From assembly GCF_000715075.1 (NCBI RefSeq), contig NC_134101.1, positions 139,204,237 through 139,268,236 of the forward strand: a DNA stretch of 64,000 nt, written 5' to 3'. Under the pieces are notes generated by a model. It worked only from the letters and a program-made list of their open reading frames with translations, did not search any database and was not told the origin of the DNA. The stretch is from Nicotiana tabacum (lineage: Eukaryota; Streptophyta; Magnoliopsida; Solanales; Solanaceae). Position 1 is the first letter of the stretch, and every line of letters starts with the position of its first letter. Shown piece after piece: positions 1 to 10,555 of this stretch. The position numbers and the translations under genes are program-made.

Positions 1-1359
1 GCGATTTAAACTAACACTCTTCTATATTAAATTTAAATCCTTTTAAATTAATAAAACAAACTGAAAAATAATTAATTGAATCTTCAACTTAAATCTAGCA
101 ACATTAAAATTAAGCTAATCAATTTCTACCTAAAAATAAACAAGAAAAATGAATGAAAACAAACTGAAAAATAAAAAAAATGATGAACATGAAATTAATA
201 TCAAACATATTTGATTTCAAATCCGAAAAATATCAAACAAATTACGGACAGGAACGAAACTTAAACCAACTAACCGGATCGGAACGATGATGAACTCGAA
301 CGAAAACAAATCTGCCCGGAAACAAATATCGTACCAAAACCATTTGACGCCGAAGACGATCACGAACGGACAAACGAAGAATTTGAAGAAAGAAGTAGCG
401 GACAACAGCAACAACGGAGGAGAAGAAGCAGCAACAGCACGAAGCTGAAGAAGACGCAGCAGCAGCACGAGCTGAAGAAGAAGAAGCAGACGCGCAGCAG
501 GGGCAACCATGGGAGGTCGTTTGAGGTGAGGAAGAAGACGAAGTGTGTGTGTGTATACGTTGTTGTGTATGTGTGTGTATGTGTTGATGTATGTGTGTGT
601 GAAGGGGGGTGGTTGTGAGGGGGGTGGTCGTGGGGATGAGGGGGTAGGGCAGCAGCAACGGGGGGAAGCCATGGGAGGGGAGCTTGGGGTCTTTTTTGGA
701 GAAGAAGAAGAAGAAAGAAAAAGAGGGGGGTGGCGGATGGGTTTTTGTTTTTTAGGGTTTTTTGGTTTTTTTTTTTTTTTTCTGTAAGATAGGGGGGTGT
801 TGGGTATTTGGGTTATGGACCGGGTCGACCTGGTTTGAAATAGACTGGGTCATGGAGAAGGTTGGGTATTTTTGGGCTTGTGGCTTGAATTTGAAGAAGA
901 GCCCAATTCCGATTTTCTTTATATTCTCCTCTCTTTTCTTCTTTTATTTTTTTAAAACTAAATTCTAAAAATCCTTAAATTATTATATAGAACTAAATTA
1001 AGTTATAAAAGTGCAAATTAACTCCCAATAACAATTTACACATAATTAAGTAATAATTAAGCATAAAATTGTATATTTGGACATTAAATGCTAAAAATGC
1101 AAAAGATGCCTATTTTTGTAATTTTTAATTTTTGTAAAACAAACTTAATTACTAACAATTGTAGAATTAAATCCTACATGCAAAATGCGACATATTTTTG
1201 TATTTTTTATTAATTTAACAAATAAACATGCACAGACAAATACAAATAATTATCCAAAAATGTCACAAAAATTCTCAAAATTGCACACCAAGGAAAAATC
1301 GTTTTATTTTGAATTTTTTGGGAGTAATTCTTTCATAGGGCAAAAATCACGTGCTTACA
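1..1359 (-). mobile_element. Inverted LTR fragment of the Ogre-A family
   Basis: This stretch is the reverse complement of the first ~1.5 kb of the element A LTR (1803 to ~3301). It ends in the reverse complement of the LTR start: GGGCAAAAATCACG then GTGCTTACA at 1359. It has the same GT/CA microsatellite (545-605) and CAG/CTG triplet tracts (~400-500). It is ~140 bp shorter than the matching part of A, so it carries internal deletions. The rest lies left of the window. Open frames here are low-complexity and not genes. It is a separate insertion in B's integrase, 443 bp from element A. Confidence 0.9.
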
Positions 1360-1802
1360 GTGTTGACACAAAGGAGGCTTCCAGATTTCTTGAGGAGATA
1401 CTTGCCGGAACTTGCGGACCACATATGAACGGTTTTGTTCTAGCCTTAAAGGTACTTAGAGTCAGATATTTTTGGATGACTATGGAAACAGATTATATCA
1501 GGTGCATCCAGAAATGCCACAAATGGCAGGTACATGTAGACATGATAAAGGTACCACCAAACGAGCTCAATACAATAAGTGTACCTTGGCCTTTTGCTGT
1601 CTGGGGAATGGATGTCATCGGTTCGATCGAGCCTACCGCTTCCAACGGATACCGGTTCATTTTAGTGGCTATTGACTATTTCACAAAATGGGTAGAGGCT
1701 ACATCGTACAAAGTTGTAACCAAGAAAGTCATCATAGATTTTGTCAAGGATCGTATTGTTTGCCGATTTGGGGTTCCCGAGTCCATTATCACTGATAATG
1801 CA
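1360..1802 (+). pseudogene. Element B integrase, 5' part
   Basis: This encodes the zinc-binding and first catalytic part of an Ogre/Tat-type integrase. Visible are GTCGPHMNGF, FWMTMETDYI, WGMDVIGSIEP and IDYFTKWVEA (first catalytic Asp region), and IITDNA at the right edge. The HHCC finger is broken: the first His region reads EILAG, and the last Cys of the KCHKC pattern is Trp. The reading frame runs on artificially into LTR on both sides (1185-1886 is open as a chimera), so those ends are not part of the gene. The gene is interrupted on the left by the inverted LTR and on the right by element A, and resumes at 25667. Confidence 0.92.
1798..1802. repeat. Target site duplication of element A, left
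   Basis: ATGCA lies immediately before the LTR start. The right counterpart at 25667-25671 is ATGCC (4 of 5 match). Joining the flanks across the element restores a continuous integrase frame, which supports this exact boundary. Confidence 0.8.
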
Positions 1803-4800
1803 TGTGAGCACGTGATTTTTGCCCTATATGAGAATCACTCCCAAAAAATCCAAAATAAAATAATTTTTCTTTGCGTGCAATTTTGAGAATTTTTGTGATA
1901 TTTTGGATAATTATTTGTATTTGTCTGCGCATGTTTATTTGTTTAAATTAATAAAAATATTAAAATATGTCGCATTTCTGTTTTAGTATTTATTTAAGTT
2001 TGTTTACAAAAATGAGAAAATCATAAAAATAAATGTACGTTGCATTTTTAGCATTTAAACGTCCAAATTGTGCGATTTTGTCGTTAATTGCTATTTAAAT
2101 GTGCGATAATTATTTTTAGAGTCAATTAGTTTTTTTTATAAGATAATTTAGTTTATAATTTAATTTAGAATTTTAGTTTTATTAATTAGGAAGTAAAAGA
2201 AAAGAGAGCAAAAAATACAAAGAAAATCGGATTGGGCCTTTTCTTCAATTTTAAGTCATAGGCCCAAAGAGACCCAATCTTCCCAAACGACCCGGTCCAT
2301 TTCAAACCGGGTCGACCCAGTCCATAACCCAACACCCCTATTTCCCTATCTTTCAAAAAAAAAAAACCTAACAGTCTTTTCTTTCACTGTTGAAGCCCCC
2401 CCTCTTTCCTTCTTCTTCCTCAAGCTCCAAGCAAGCCATCAATGGCTACCCTCTTCACCATCTCCACACACACACACCCCCTCACCCCGTCACACTTACA
2501 CACACACACGTCAACACATACACACACATACACAATGGAAAACACACACACGCAGCAGCCGTTCATGGTTGCTGCTTCTTCTTCGTTCTTCGTCCAAACG
2601 ACCAAACGACCCTACTGTCATCGCGCAGCTGCTGCTCCGTCCAGCCAGTCGCACACAGTCCGTCGCATCGTCGACCACCTTCGATGTTTCTTCGTCTCCG
2701 AGCAGCCATGAACGAGCTCGAGCTCAAGCTTTCATGGCTGCCGACTTCGACCATGGCTTCGTCCAAACGAGCATCGTCGCTGCCACCAGTTGAGCAGCGT
2801 TGCTATTGCTGCTTCGTCCACCTGCTGCTGCTCCGACGAACTACTGCTTCCATGTCGGACGACAGCATGAATTCATGCTGCTGCTACTGTTTCGTGTTGC
2901 TGCTACTGTTTTATGCTGCTGCTAATTGATTCGTACTGCTGCTGCCCCTTCATCTTCATTTCTTTCGCCATGGCTGCCATCACAGCTTGTCGCTTCGTCG
3001 TCTTCAAGTCCGTTTATGTCAAAGTTTTGTTGGTTTCGTTTAAAGTTCGTTCGAGTTCGTCGTTGGTCATTTACGGTTAGTTGTTCTAAGTTTTATTTCG
3101 TCCGTAGTTTGTTTGATATTTTCAGATTTGAAATTAGTATAAGTTTGTTTCATTTTTCTTATTTATTTTTAGATAGAAATTGTTAGTTTAATTATAATGT
3201 TGTTAGATTTAAGTTGAAGATTCAATTAAATTATTTTTCAGTTTATTTTATTAATTTAAAAGGATTTAATTTCAATATAAAAGAGTGTTAGTTTAAATCG
3301 TTTGAATCCGTTGTTTGTTGTTTAATATAGATTTAATTCATGTTCATTTTGTTTGAAGTTCGTTTTAATTCAGTAATTTAATGTGAAGTTATGTTTTGGT
3401 TTTAAATTTTTTTTTCTGATTCAGTGTAGCTTTGCTATAATTTTGTTGGATTTAATTCGAAAAGATCATTTGATTATTTGAAGTTTAGTGATTTGAATAT
3501 GTTTATTTGTTTTGTTTAAGCTTAATTCGAATTTGAATAAAACTTGCTTGTTATTGTTGTTGAAACATTTCATTTATGTTCATACTTTGTTTGATTGTTC
3601 TTGAATCCGAAATTAGTATAAGTTTGATTTTCTTGTTTGTTGTTTATCATTTATGATTATTTCTTCAGTTTGTTTCATGATCTTGTTTAGTTTAGTATAG
3701 AAATTGTTGGTTGTAATGTTGTTAGATTTAATTTTAAGTTCAAATGATTATTGAATTTAGAAATCTGAATATACTTGTTTGTTGTTGTTAAATCTGAAAG
3801 TAGGTTTGTTTGTTGTTAAAAATATTATTCAATCAAAATAATTTTAGTTGTTTCTTTGTTGTTCATCATTTAGTTTGAATTTGTTGTTGAAAATTGTTTA
3901 GAAATTGGTCATATTTGCTGTATTTTGGTTGAAATTAATTAGGTGAATTGGTTATAGCTGATGGGGGTAGTTTAGTAATTTGCAGTACGTTCAGGGGTAG
4001 AATGGTAGTTTTAGTAAGGTCAAAGGGGTATTTTTGGAATTAAGATTCTGAACATTTATTTATTTTGAGTGTTTTGTCCATTAAAATTAAGATAATATTA
4101 AAATAATCAATAATTGGAGGACAAGATATAATGGTGGGGAATAATGCAAGTGTTTAATATAAGCATGAGGGACAAGATATAATGGGGTATTTATTTAATA
4201 AAGTGGGGGACAAAACATTAGGTAGTGGGATTAAAAGGGGGATGAGTGGGAAGATAGTGGGTTTTATGTTTAAAAAATGCTGAAGGATGTTAATAAAGAG
4301 AGGAGACTTGATCAGATTTTGGGAGGAGAAAAAGAGAGAAAAGAGAGAGAAAAAAAAAGAACTGAATATTTAAGAGAGAAAAATTCAGAAAATATAAGAC
4401 TTCCGAAAATAAAAATATTCTGAAAAATTAAAAGAGTGAGTAGTATACACCGGATATACAAGCTAAATATTCTGAGATACGGGTTCAGAAATTAAGGGTT
4501 GAACATTAGCTGGTCTTTCAAATCTGAAAAATTCCCTTTGCTTCTGTCCGTTGATTGTTGTCGGTGTTTCTGGATTTTTATCTTGGTTTTCAAATCTGTC
4601 ACTGGTTGTTTCGTTGACTGGTTATTGCTGGTTATTGTTGTTGTTGCTGTGTTACGTATTACGTTGGTGACTTTCTTCTTCTTATATTGGCAATATCAGG
4701 TACACAACTGTAATTTTGGCATTTTGTAAGCTGAAATGAAGAATGGAATGTTAAATTTCTAATTTAGTTTTAATTTTTTTAATTATATTTAGATTATTTC

Positions 4801-5700
4801 ATGTATTATTATTTTGTAAATCACTGTCATTTGGCATAACTAGACATGTTGTAGCGATATATTAAACAACGCCTTAACCTGATTATTAGGTAGTATATAT
4901 TTAAGCATGTTCATTACTGATTAAACTGTCTAATAATTAGAGCGAGAAGAAAATAACGTAAAAAATGACTTTATTAAATCGGTTTGGCAAAATTGATTAA
5001 GTTCCTTATTTATAAGGGTTTTAATATCGCTAACCTTAAGTTAATCGAAATCATGTAGCTAAATTTAGGTAAAACGGGATTTTTTTGATTTTGCGAATCT
5101 AAGTATTATAACATGATTTGAATTAAAACAAGGTTAGTTAAGGTTAAATTAATTAAATTTTAGAAATACGCATTAGTAATCAAGATTGTTTCTAATTCTC
5201 CGTAGTTGTAAATAATTAATTTCAATAGCTCAAGTCATCTAACAATGTGAATTTAATCTAGTTATGGGATAATTAGTTTCTTTTAAAATATTATTTGACA
5301 ATTCCATATTGTTTTTATAATTACATTTTTAGTTTCATTTCGTTAAATATTTGTCTTAAACTAGTATTTAATATATTATTTTAAGTATGTAAAAAATTGA
5401 TTTTTGTATTTATTGACAAGTTTAATAAAAAGAAATGTAGTCATTTTAAGATATTCATAAAATAAGGGAGGATTTCGCTAAAAATAAATAAATATAAACA
5501 ATACAAAATTTGCAAGGTCCTCCAATCTTATTTTTTTTTTAAAAATACTTAGATTCCGGGATGGGCCATTTAGTAAATTTCACAGTCCTACCTAATAGTA
5601 TAATAACGCGTAGTATTTTGGCGCATATTTAATAAGGGTATTTTCTTAAACATGGGTGTGCATTTATGTAACCCAAATCTCAATCTTGGCAGAGTCAAAA

Positions 5701-5780
5701 TGCGTCAACAAATCACGTGTACACTGGTTGTGACGTGGTTCGAGATGCGTTTTCACAACGTTGCAATTCTTGTATAAAAT
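5701..5780 (+). promoter_or_regulatory. Candidate LTR core promoter of element A
   Basis: A G-box CACGTG (5714-5719) and a TGACGTGG bZIP-type site (5731-5738) lie 59 and 42 bp upstream of TATAAAAT (5773-5780). The block is repeated in the 3' LTR, with TATAAAAT at 25296-25303. If used, transcription would start near 5805, giving U3 of ~4.0 kb and R+U5 of ~0.34 kb. Site spacing is seen in the sequence; use is inferred. Confidence 0.5.
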
Positions 5781-5905
5781 AATAAGAGGAATAATGATAA
5801 AAGCGGTTTAAAAGCTAAATTTGCATATAAGTTCTTAATTGTTTAAAAAATCAGATAAATAAGCCAAATATAATAGTTGAGCGACCGTGCTAGAACCACG
5901 GAACT

Positions 5906-5930
5906 CGGGAATGCCTAATACCTTCTCCCG
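5906..5930 (+). other. Conserved U5/R hairpin (element A, 5' LTR)
   Basis: Stem CGGGA (5906-5910) pairs with TCCCG (5926-5930) around a loop containing TGCCTAATACCTTC. The same hairpin is in the 3' LTR (25429-25453), in the B LTR (32972-32996, different stem bases) and in both LTRs of E. Confidence 0.65.
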
Positions 5931-6043
5931 GATTAACAGAATTCCTTATCCGGATTTCTGGTTCGCAGACTGTAATACAGAGTCATTCTTTTCCTCGATT
6001 CGGGATTAAAATTGGTGACTTGGGACACCCTAAATCTCCCAAG

Positions 6044-6054
6044 TGGCGACTCTG
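6044..6054 (+). repeat. PBS-like word inside U5
   Basis: TGGCGACTCTG here is identical to the first 11 bases of the PBS at 6147, 103 bp downstream. E carries the same exact 11-mer in both LTRs (48817-48827, 60430-60440, minus). B has TGGTGACTCT at 33091-33100. Confidence 0.7.
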
Positions 6055-6146
6055 AAATAATTAAATAAATCCCGTTTCGATTGTCCTTTAATTGGAAAAA
6101 ACTCCTACGCCCCTCGCGGGGGCGGAAAAAGAAGGTGTGACAGCTC

Positions 6147-6164
6147 TGGCGACTCTGCTGGGGA
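6147..6164 (+). other. Primer binding site of element A
   Basis: TGGCGACTCTGCTGGGGA starts 4 nt after the LTR end. It is not the tRNA-iMet PBS (TGGTATCAGAGC) used by C and F. Ogre elements are known to use a different tRNA, often reported as tRNA-Arg. I did not assign the tRNA from sequence. Confidence 0.75.
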
Positions 6165-7994
6165 ACGAACCCAGAATCTCTGGTTCAGGGTTCAAGAATT
6201 CGAGCTTAGAATAACTGTTATTATTTGGCTTTATTTATTATTTGATTTTATTATATGTTTTGGCCTAAATGTGCAAAATGTTGCTTTTACCGTTTTGATA
6301 TTATCTGAATTGTATATAAACTGTGCCGAAACCCTTCTCTTCTCATCTTCGGGGATGTGCTCGTTGGCCGAGACTCTCTATTCTGTTAGTGTCATACCCT
6401 AAAATAAGAAAGAGGCCGGACAAGTTACAAAGCCGGACGATCTCGCGGGTCCCCGGTACGTAGCCCCCTCCTCGACTCGAGTTGTCCGCTCGGGTACACA
6501 GTTTAGAACAAATACCCAGGTTATGAACCTAGAATAACTCAGCTTCATGCCGGATCCCTAGTAGGAACGTTTATCTGCATCATATTGCATTTGACTTAAG
6601 TGACTCAACACAGAGGTTGGGTCCGTCTAGGACTAGCAACCTGAAATGAAAAGACCATCCTGCTGCACCCTGTTTGCTTTATGCATTTATTTGCTTCAGA
6701 CTTGCATGCTGACCGGCTTCGAAAAATCAGGAATATTGGAAAAAAAAGCGAAGTAACAGTGTAGAGAATTAATTGCCTATTTTAAAAAAATACCCAAATA
6801 CTGTCGAAATTCTGCCGAAAATCATGAAAAAAAATGAAGAAAAGAAAAATGTTTTATTTTATTTCACTAAAAAAAAAGAGAGTCTTTTTATTTTAAGTTT
6901 GGAAGAATAGGTTAGTCATTTTGGTGAAACAAAAAAGAAAAAAAAAATCTTCACTTTGTCTTGTTTTCAAAATAAAATTTAAAAAGAAAAATAGTTCGTA
7001 TTGCCATGAAAATTGAAAATGAAAAAGAGTCTTGTTTTTAAAATATTTTTTTTTGTATTTATTTATTTGTTTATGAAAATGCCAAAAATGAAAATAAAAA
7101 GAGTCATGCGTTGAACGTGGTTTTATTATTTGTTGCAAATATATATATATATATATATCCAAAAAGTATTTTTTGATTTCCTTTCAAGAAAAGTTTTTTT
7201 AAACCCCCAATTTTCAAAAAAAAAAATCCAAAAATATTTTCCACTATTGATTTCTTTAGAAAGTCTTTTAATTGTTTCTTTTTTAAAAATAAGAATGAAA
7301 ATATTTTCTTTTAATTTCTTCAAAAAAAATCCAAAAAAAATAAATATATTTTTATTCTTCTTTCAAAAATTGAAATAAAATTCAAAATTCAAAAATAATT
7401 TTTAGGAGCATTTCTTTCATAAATTGAAAGTTAAATTCAAAAAATATTTTCTTTCTTCTTTAGAAATTTTTCTTTCGAAATTCAAAAAAAAAAATTCTTT
7501 AGAAATCCTTCTTTGCAAAAATGCTCCTTTTCTTCTTTATAAGTCTTTCCTTCAAATAATAAGAATAAAAAAAAAGAGTTAGTTCATTTACTTTATTCAT
7601 GATCGCCCGAACTACGCTGGTTTGATTCTCACAGGGTGTGAGATACGTAGGCAACCCTCATCGGGTCCAACTTCCCATTTTGCAAAAATGACCAGAAAAA
7701 TGACAAAATGTTGCCACTTTTATAAAAGAGTCAGGCGATGCCATTTTGCAAAAATAGCCGAACATTCCCTAAAGGGACGCTGGAAGGCTGACTTTGCATA
7801 GGCAACCACCTTTGGTCATTCTTTTACCTTTCGACTGGTTAAATCCCTACAGCCTTAAAAATCTTCATCCCTAAAGAGTCAGAAGGCCGTATTTGAAGAA
7901 TCAGTTTTTCTTTTCCTCAAAATTTGGAAAAAATAGGAAAATTAGTTTATGAGTCAAATAAAGATTTTGTTTTTTGTCTAAATCCCCTTAATAA
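6165..7994 (+). other. Element A 5' leader
   Basis: Non-coding. 6350-6660 contains blocks shared with the leader of E, including a 22-bp identity at 6550-6571 (CCTAGTAGGAACGTT is its core) matching 59894-59915 on the minus strand. 6720-7560 is very AT-rich, with homopolymer runs and a (TA)n tract near 7138-7158. The structured motif is at 7609-7657. No gene is seen before 7995. Confidence 0.75.
7609..7657 (+). other. Structured motif, copy A1 (before ORF1)
   Basis: GAACTACG, then TTTGATT, then inner hairpin TCTCACA/TGTGAGA with loop GGG, then TA and CGTAGGCAACCC. Outer pairing is CTACG (7612-7616) with CGTAG (7646-7650). It ends 337 bp before the ORF1 start. Confidence 0.75.
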
Positions 7995-10027
7995 ATGTGC
8001 AGAATGAGCACGAGTAGGAATTCAGCTGAGGCCCTTGTAAATGGGATCCCGTTGGGCTTACGCATGTGGTGGAACGACTTAGAAGAATCAGGGCGAGAAA
8101 CAGTCAAGATGTACTTAGGAAACTTAGTTGGGTTACTGGACATTGTTCCGAGAGGGGACATTATAAGGGCGCTAATTTCATTCTGGGACCCAGCACACAA
8201 TGTATTTCATTTCTTAGACTTTGAGCTCACACCGACACTAAAAGAACTGGCAGGGTACATCGGGAGTCCCAAAGTCCCTATGAGAGAGCAGTATCCTATT
8301 GCACCAAGGACCATGACCATACACAGATTTTTAGACACCGTGAAGATCCGCAGAGTTATACACAACCTAGAATTATCTGAAGGTTTTTGTAGTTTGGCAT
8401 TCCTGTACGACAGATACGGTCATTTTGGAGGGTTAAACAATCCTGAGGGAAAGATCTGTAGCGGGGAAAACCAGCTGAAATGGGAAAGACATAGGTGTAT
8501 TGCTTTCATGGTAGCCTTTCTGGGCCTTCTGGTATTCCCGAGAAAAGACGCGAAAATTAACATACAAGTCGCTGGGGTCGTCAGCACTTTGCTCAAGCAA
8601 AACAACAGCACTCTGGCACCAATGATAATAGCATACATCTTCCGCGCTCTCACTGTTTGCAAAACCGGATGAGGTTTCTTTGAGGGTTGCAATGTACTAC
8701 TGCAAATGTGGATGATAGAACACCTATGCCATCGCCCTCAGTTTTTGAAATATGAGTCGTCACAAAAGACTTGTATAGAAGAGTTTTCCACAAGGGTCAA
8801 CGGGTTTAGCCTGCCAGAAGGGGTCGCTGAATGGGTCACTCTGTTGCGTTCCGTCTCAGCAAACCAGATAGAATGGGCATTTGGGTGGCTACCCATAGAT
8901 GAAATCATACACATGTCAGCCGCCGAATCTCATTTGTTGTTGATGGGTCTCCAAAGTATCCAGCCCTACGCGCCATACAGAGTGTTGATACAGTTGGGGC
9001 GATACCAAATAGTCCCAAAGGAAGAGGATCTCAGTGGCCAGGTGGTCGAAATCGGGCCTGGTGGGCAGTTCCCTGAAGTAGTCGTTCGGAGAATCTGGAA
9101 TGAATGTCAAACCCTGAAAGTAGATACTCGTGTACAAGACCGGGCCAAAGGCGAAGTGTCGCCAAAATACCTCACATGGTACAGAAGAGAGCTTGAGAAC
9201 CAGAGACCAACTAAGAGAGCTCACGTCCAAGACTTTGTAGAATCATCGCAAGCACAATGGGGTTGGCTAGCAAAAGAGAAAGAATATCGGGTCGAGATTG
9301 GCAAGTTAAAACAGCAAATTGAGGGGCTAAAATACCAAAGCAGCTTGCAAATTGATGCTGATACAGGAGAGAAAAGCAAGTTGATTCAAGAGAATAAGGC
9401 ACTGAAAGCCCGAATTCGCCAAGTCCGTAAGAGTGATAGCGACCGACAGAAACGTTGCTCTGATGAAAGGTTGATAGCAGAATTGAGAAATCAAGTCAGC
9501 AAAAGCCGAGAAGACTTGGAGAGATCTGAGGCTTGTATAGCAAGAATGCGGGTCAGGTGGGCAAAAGTTACAATAGCGCGGAGAGAGCACCTATGGCAAG
9601 TGAAAAGGGACTACGAAATGAGTGTTAGAGAGAAATAAACTCCATTCTCAATAATCGGGTCCTTAAACAAGCCCGAGATGCTAGAACAGATAGGGAACGC
9701 TGCTATGAGTCAATAGCCCGAATGGAAGAACAAATGGAGAGGTTCCAAGATCAGCTCATTGACAATACTCGAATATTGGGACTAAAGAATCAACGGATAG
9801 AACAGCTGTGCATAGAGAGGGATAGAATCAGGGGTAGGATCAATGAGATAGGGCGCTACATCACCACGAAGTGCCTAACTTGTGAAGAGATTCCCCGTGA
9901 TATCCTTTTTGCCTCAATCATGGGTTATGTCCACCGGATCATGGAGAAACTAAAAAGCTTGCAAAGAGGCCTGGCACCAAAGCCCGCGGAAAGGCCGCCT
10001 CGCGGGCACCAAAATTCAAGGCTTTAA
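7995..10027 (+). pseudogene. Ogre ORF1 (extra ORF upstream of gag), disrupted
   Basis: About 675 codons, at the position and size of the ORF1 known in Ogre elements, whose function is unknown. ATG codons at 7995 and 8007 (MSTSRNSAEALVNG) are both possible starts. The N-terminal ~220 residues are globular and Trp/Leu-rich (GLRMWWNDLEESG, FWDPAHNVFHF, ELTPTLKELAGYIG) and resemble plant-mobile-domain/DUF7745-type proteins by memory only. The C-terminal part, from about 9200, is charged and heptad-like (KLKQQIEGLKYQ, ARIRQVRKSD), consistent with a long coiled coil. An in-frame TGA at 8670-8672 splits it, and a frameshift near 9636 moves the last ~130 codons to another frame. The structured motif sits both upstream (7609) and downstream (10215). 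Confidence 0.85.
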
Positions 10028-10555
10028 TATATCCCTAGTTCCATCTTGCACTTGTTTGTTTTTCAGAGTCTGTTGTCTACCCTTATGTTCTCTTCAAACA
10101 TTCTTAAAAAGTATGGAGTCTGTATTTTCGTTTGTTTTTCTTTCAAATGATGGCTTGTAATAGCATGTTTGAGTAATAATAGGTAAAATTGGGTCTTTAT
10201 TTTACTTATGGCACGAACTACGCTTGGTCTGATTCGTGCGGGGTCACGATACGTAGGCAATCTCTATAGGATTCGACCGTAATTAAAATATATATATATG
10301 TCAAAGCAAAAATAATATATATGTGTGTGTGTCAGAGCAAAAATAAGTCGGGATGAGGCATGCGGTCAGAGCAACAACATGTTAGAAATGGTTAACTGCC
10401 TAAGAACATGCATCCCCCAACGTGCAATTACAATATCTGTTAAGACTCTAACACTGACAAGTTTGTTGTTTTTCCAATCAATATCAGTTAGTTGTTAGAG
10501 CGTACTGGCACCGTACCATTATCAAACAAGATCGAAAGGTCCTATACCAGAAAGC
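10028..10555 (+). other. ORF1-gag spacer of element A
   Basis: Non-coding 528 bp with a T-rich start, structured motif A2 at 10215-10262, and TA/TG simple repeats at ~10285-10332. No gene is seen. Confidence 0.7.
10215..10262 (+). other. Structured motif, copy A2 (before gag)
   Basis: GAACTACG, CTGATT, inner hairpin TCGTG/CACGA with loop CGGGGT, then TACGTAGGCAATC. Outer stem is 10218-10222 with 10252-10256. It ends 293 bp before the gag ATG. Confidence 0.75.

Larger units (their letters stand above)
1803..6142 (+). repeat. Element A 5' LTR (4340 bp)
   Basis: Begins TGTGAGCACGTG and ends GGTGTGACA, and matches 21318-25666 along its length. Contents in order: AT-rich start; CT- and CA-rich tract with a (CA)n microsatellite (~2464-2545); CTG/CAG-rich triplet tract (~2700-2960); T-rich spacer; purine-rich block with GAGAGA runs (~4300-4400); promoter-like block ~5701-5780; U5 hairpin 5906-5930; PBS-like word 6044-6054. 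No gene is encoded. Small open frames in the triplet tracts are low-complexity. Confidence 0.95.

Noticed and set aside
217..787. Open frames rich in Pro/Thr/His or Cys/Val in the left LTR
   Set aside because: They lie over CA/GT and CAG triplet tracts in an LTR, with no domain and no conserved start; the same holds for 2390-3186 and 21900-22701.
1185..1886. A 233-codon open frame spanning integrase and flanking sequence
   Set aside because: A chimera: its ends are LTR sequence of two insertions; only 1360-1802 is integrase.
6147..6164. tRNA gene or tRNA fragment
   Set aside because: Only a PBS-length match next to the LTR; no cloverleaf in flanking sequence.
7609..7657. Hammerhead ribozyme, suggested by the CTGAT strand in the structured motif
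   Set aside because: No GAAA strand and no third stem; the internal loop does not match the hammerhead core or another small ribozyme I can recall.
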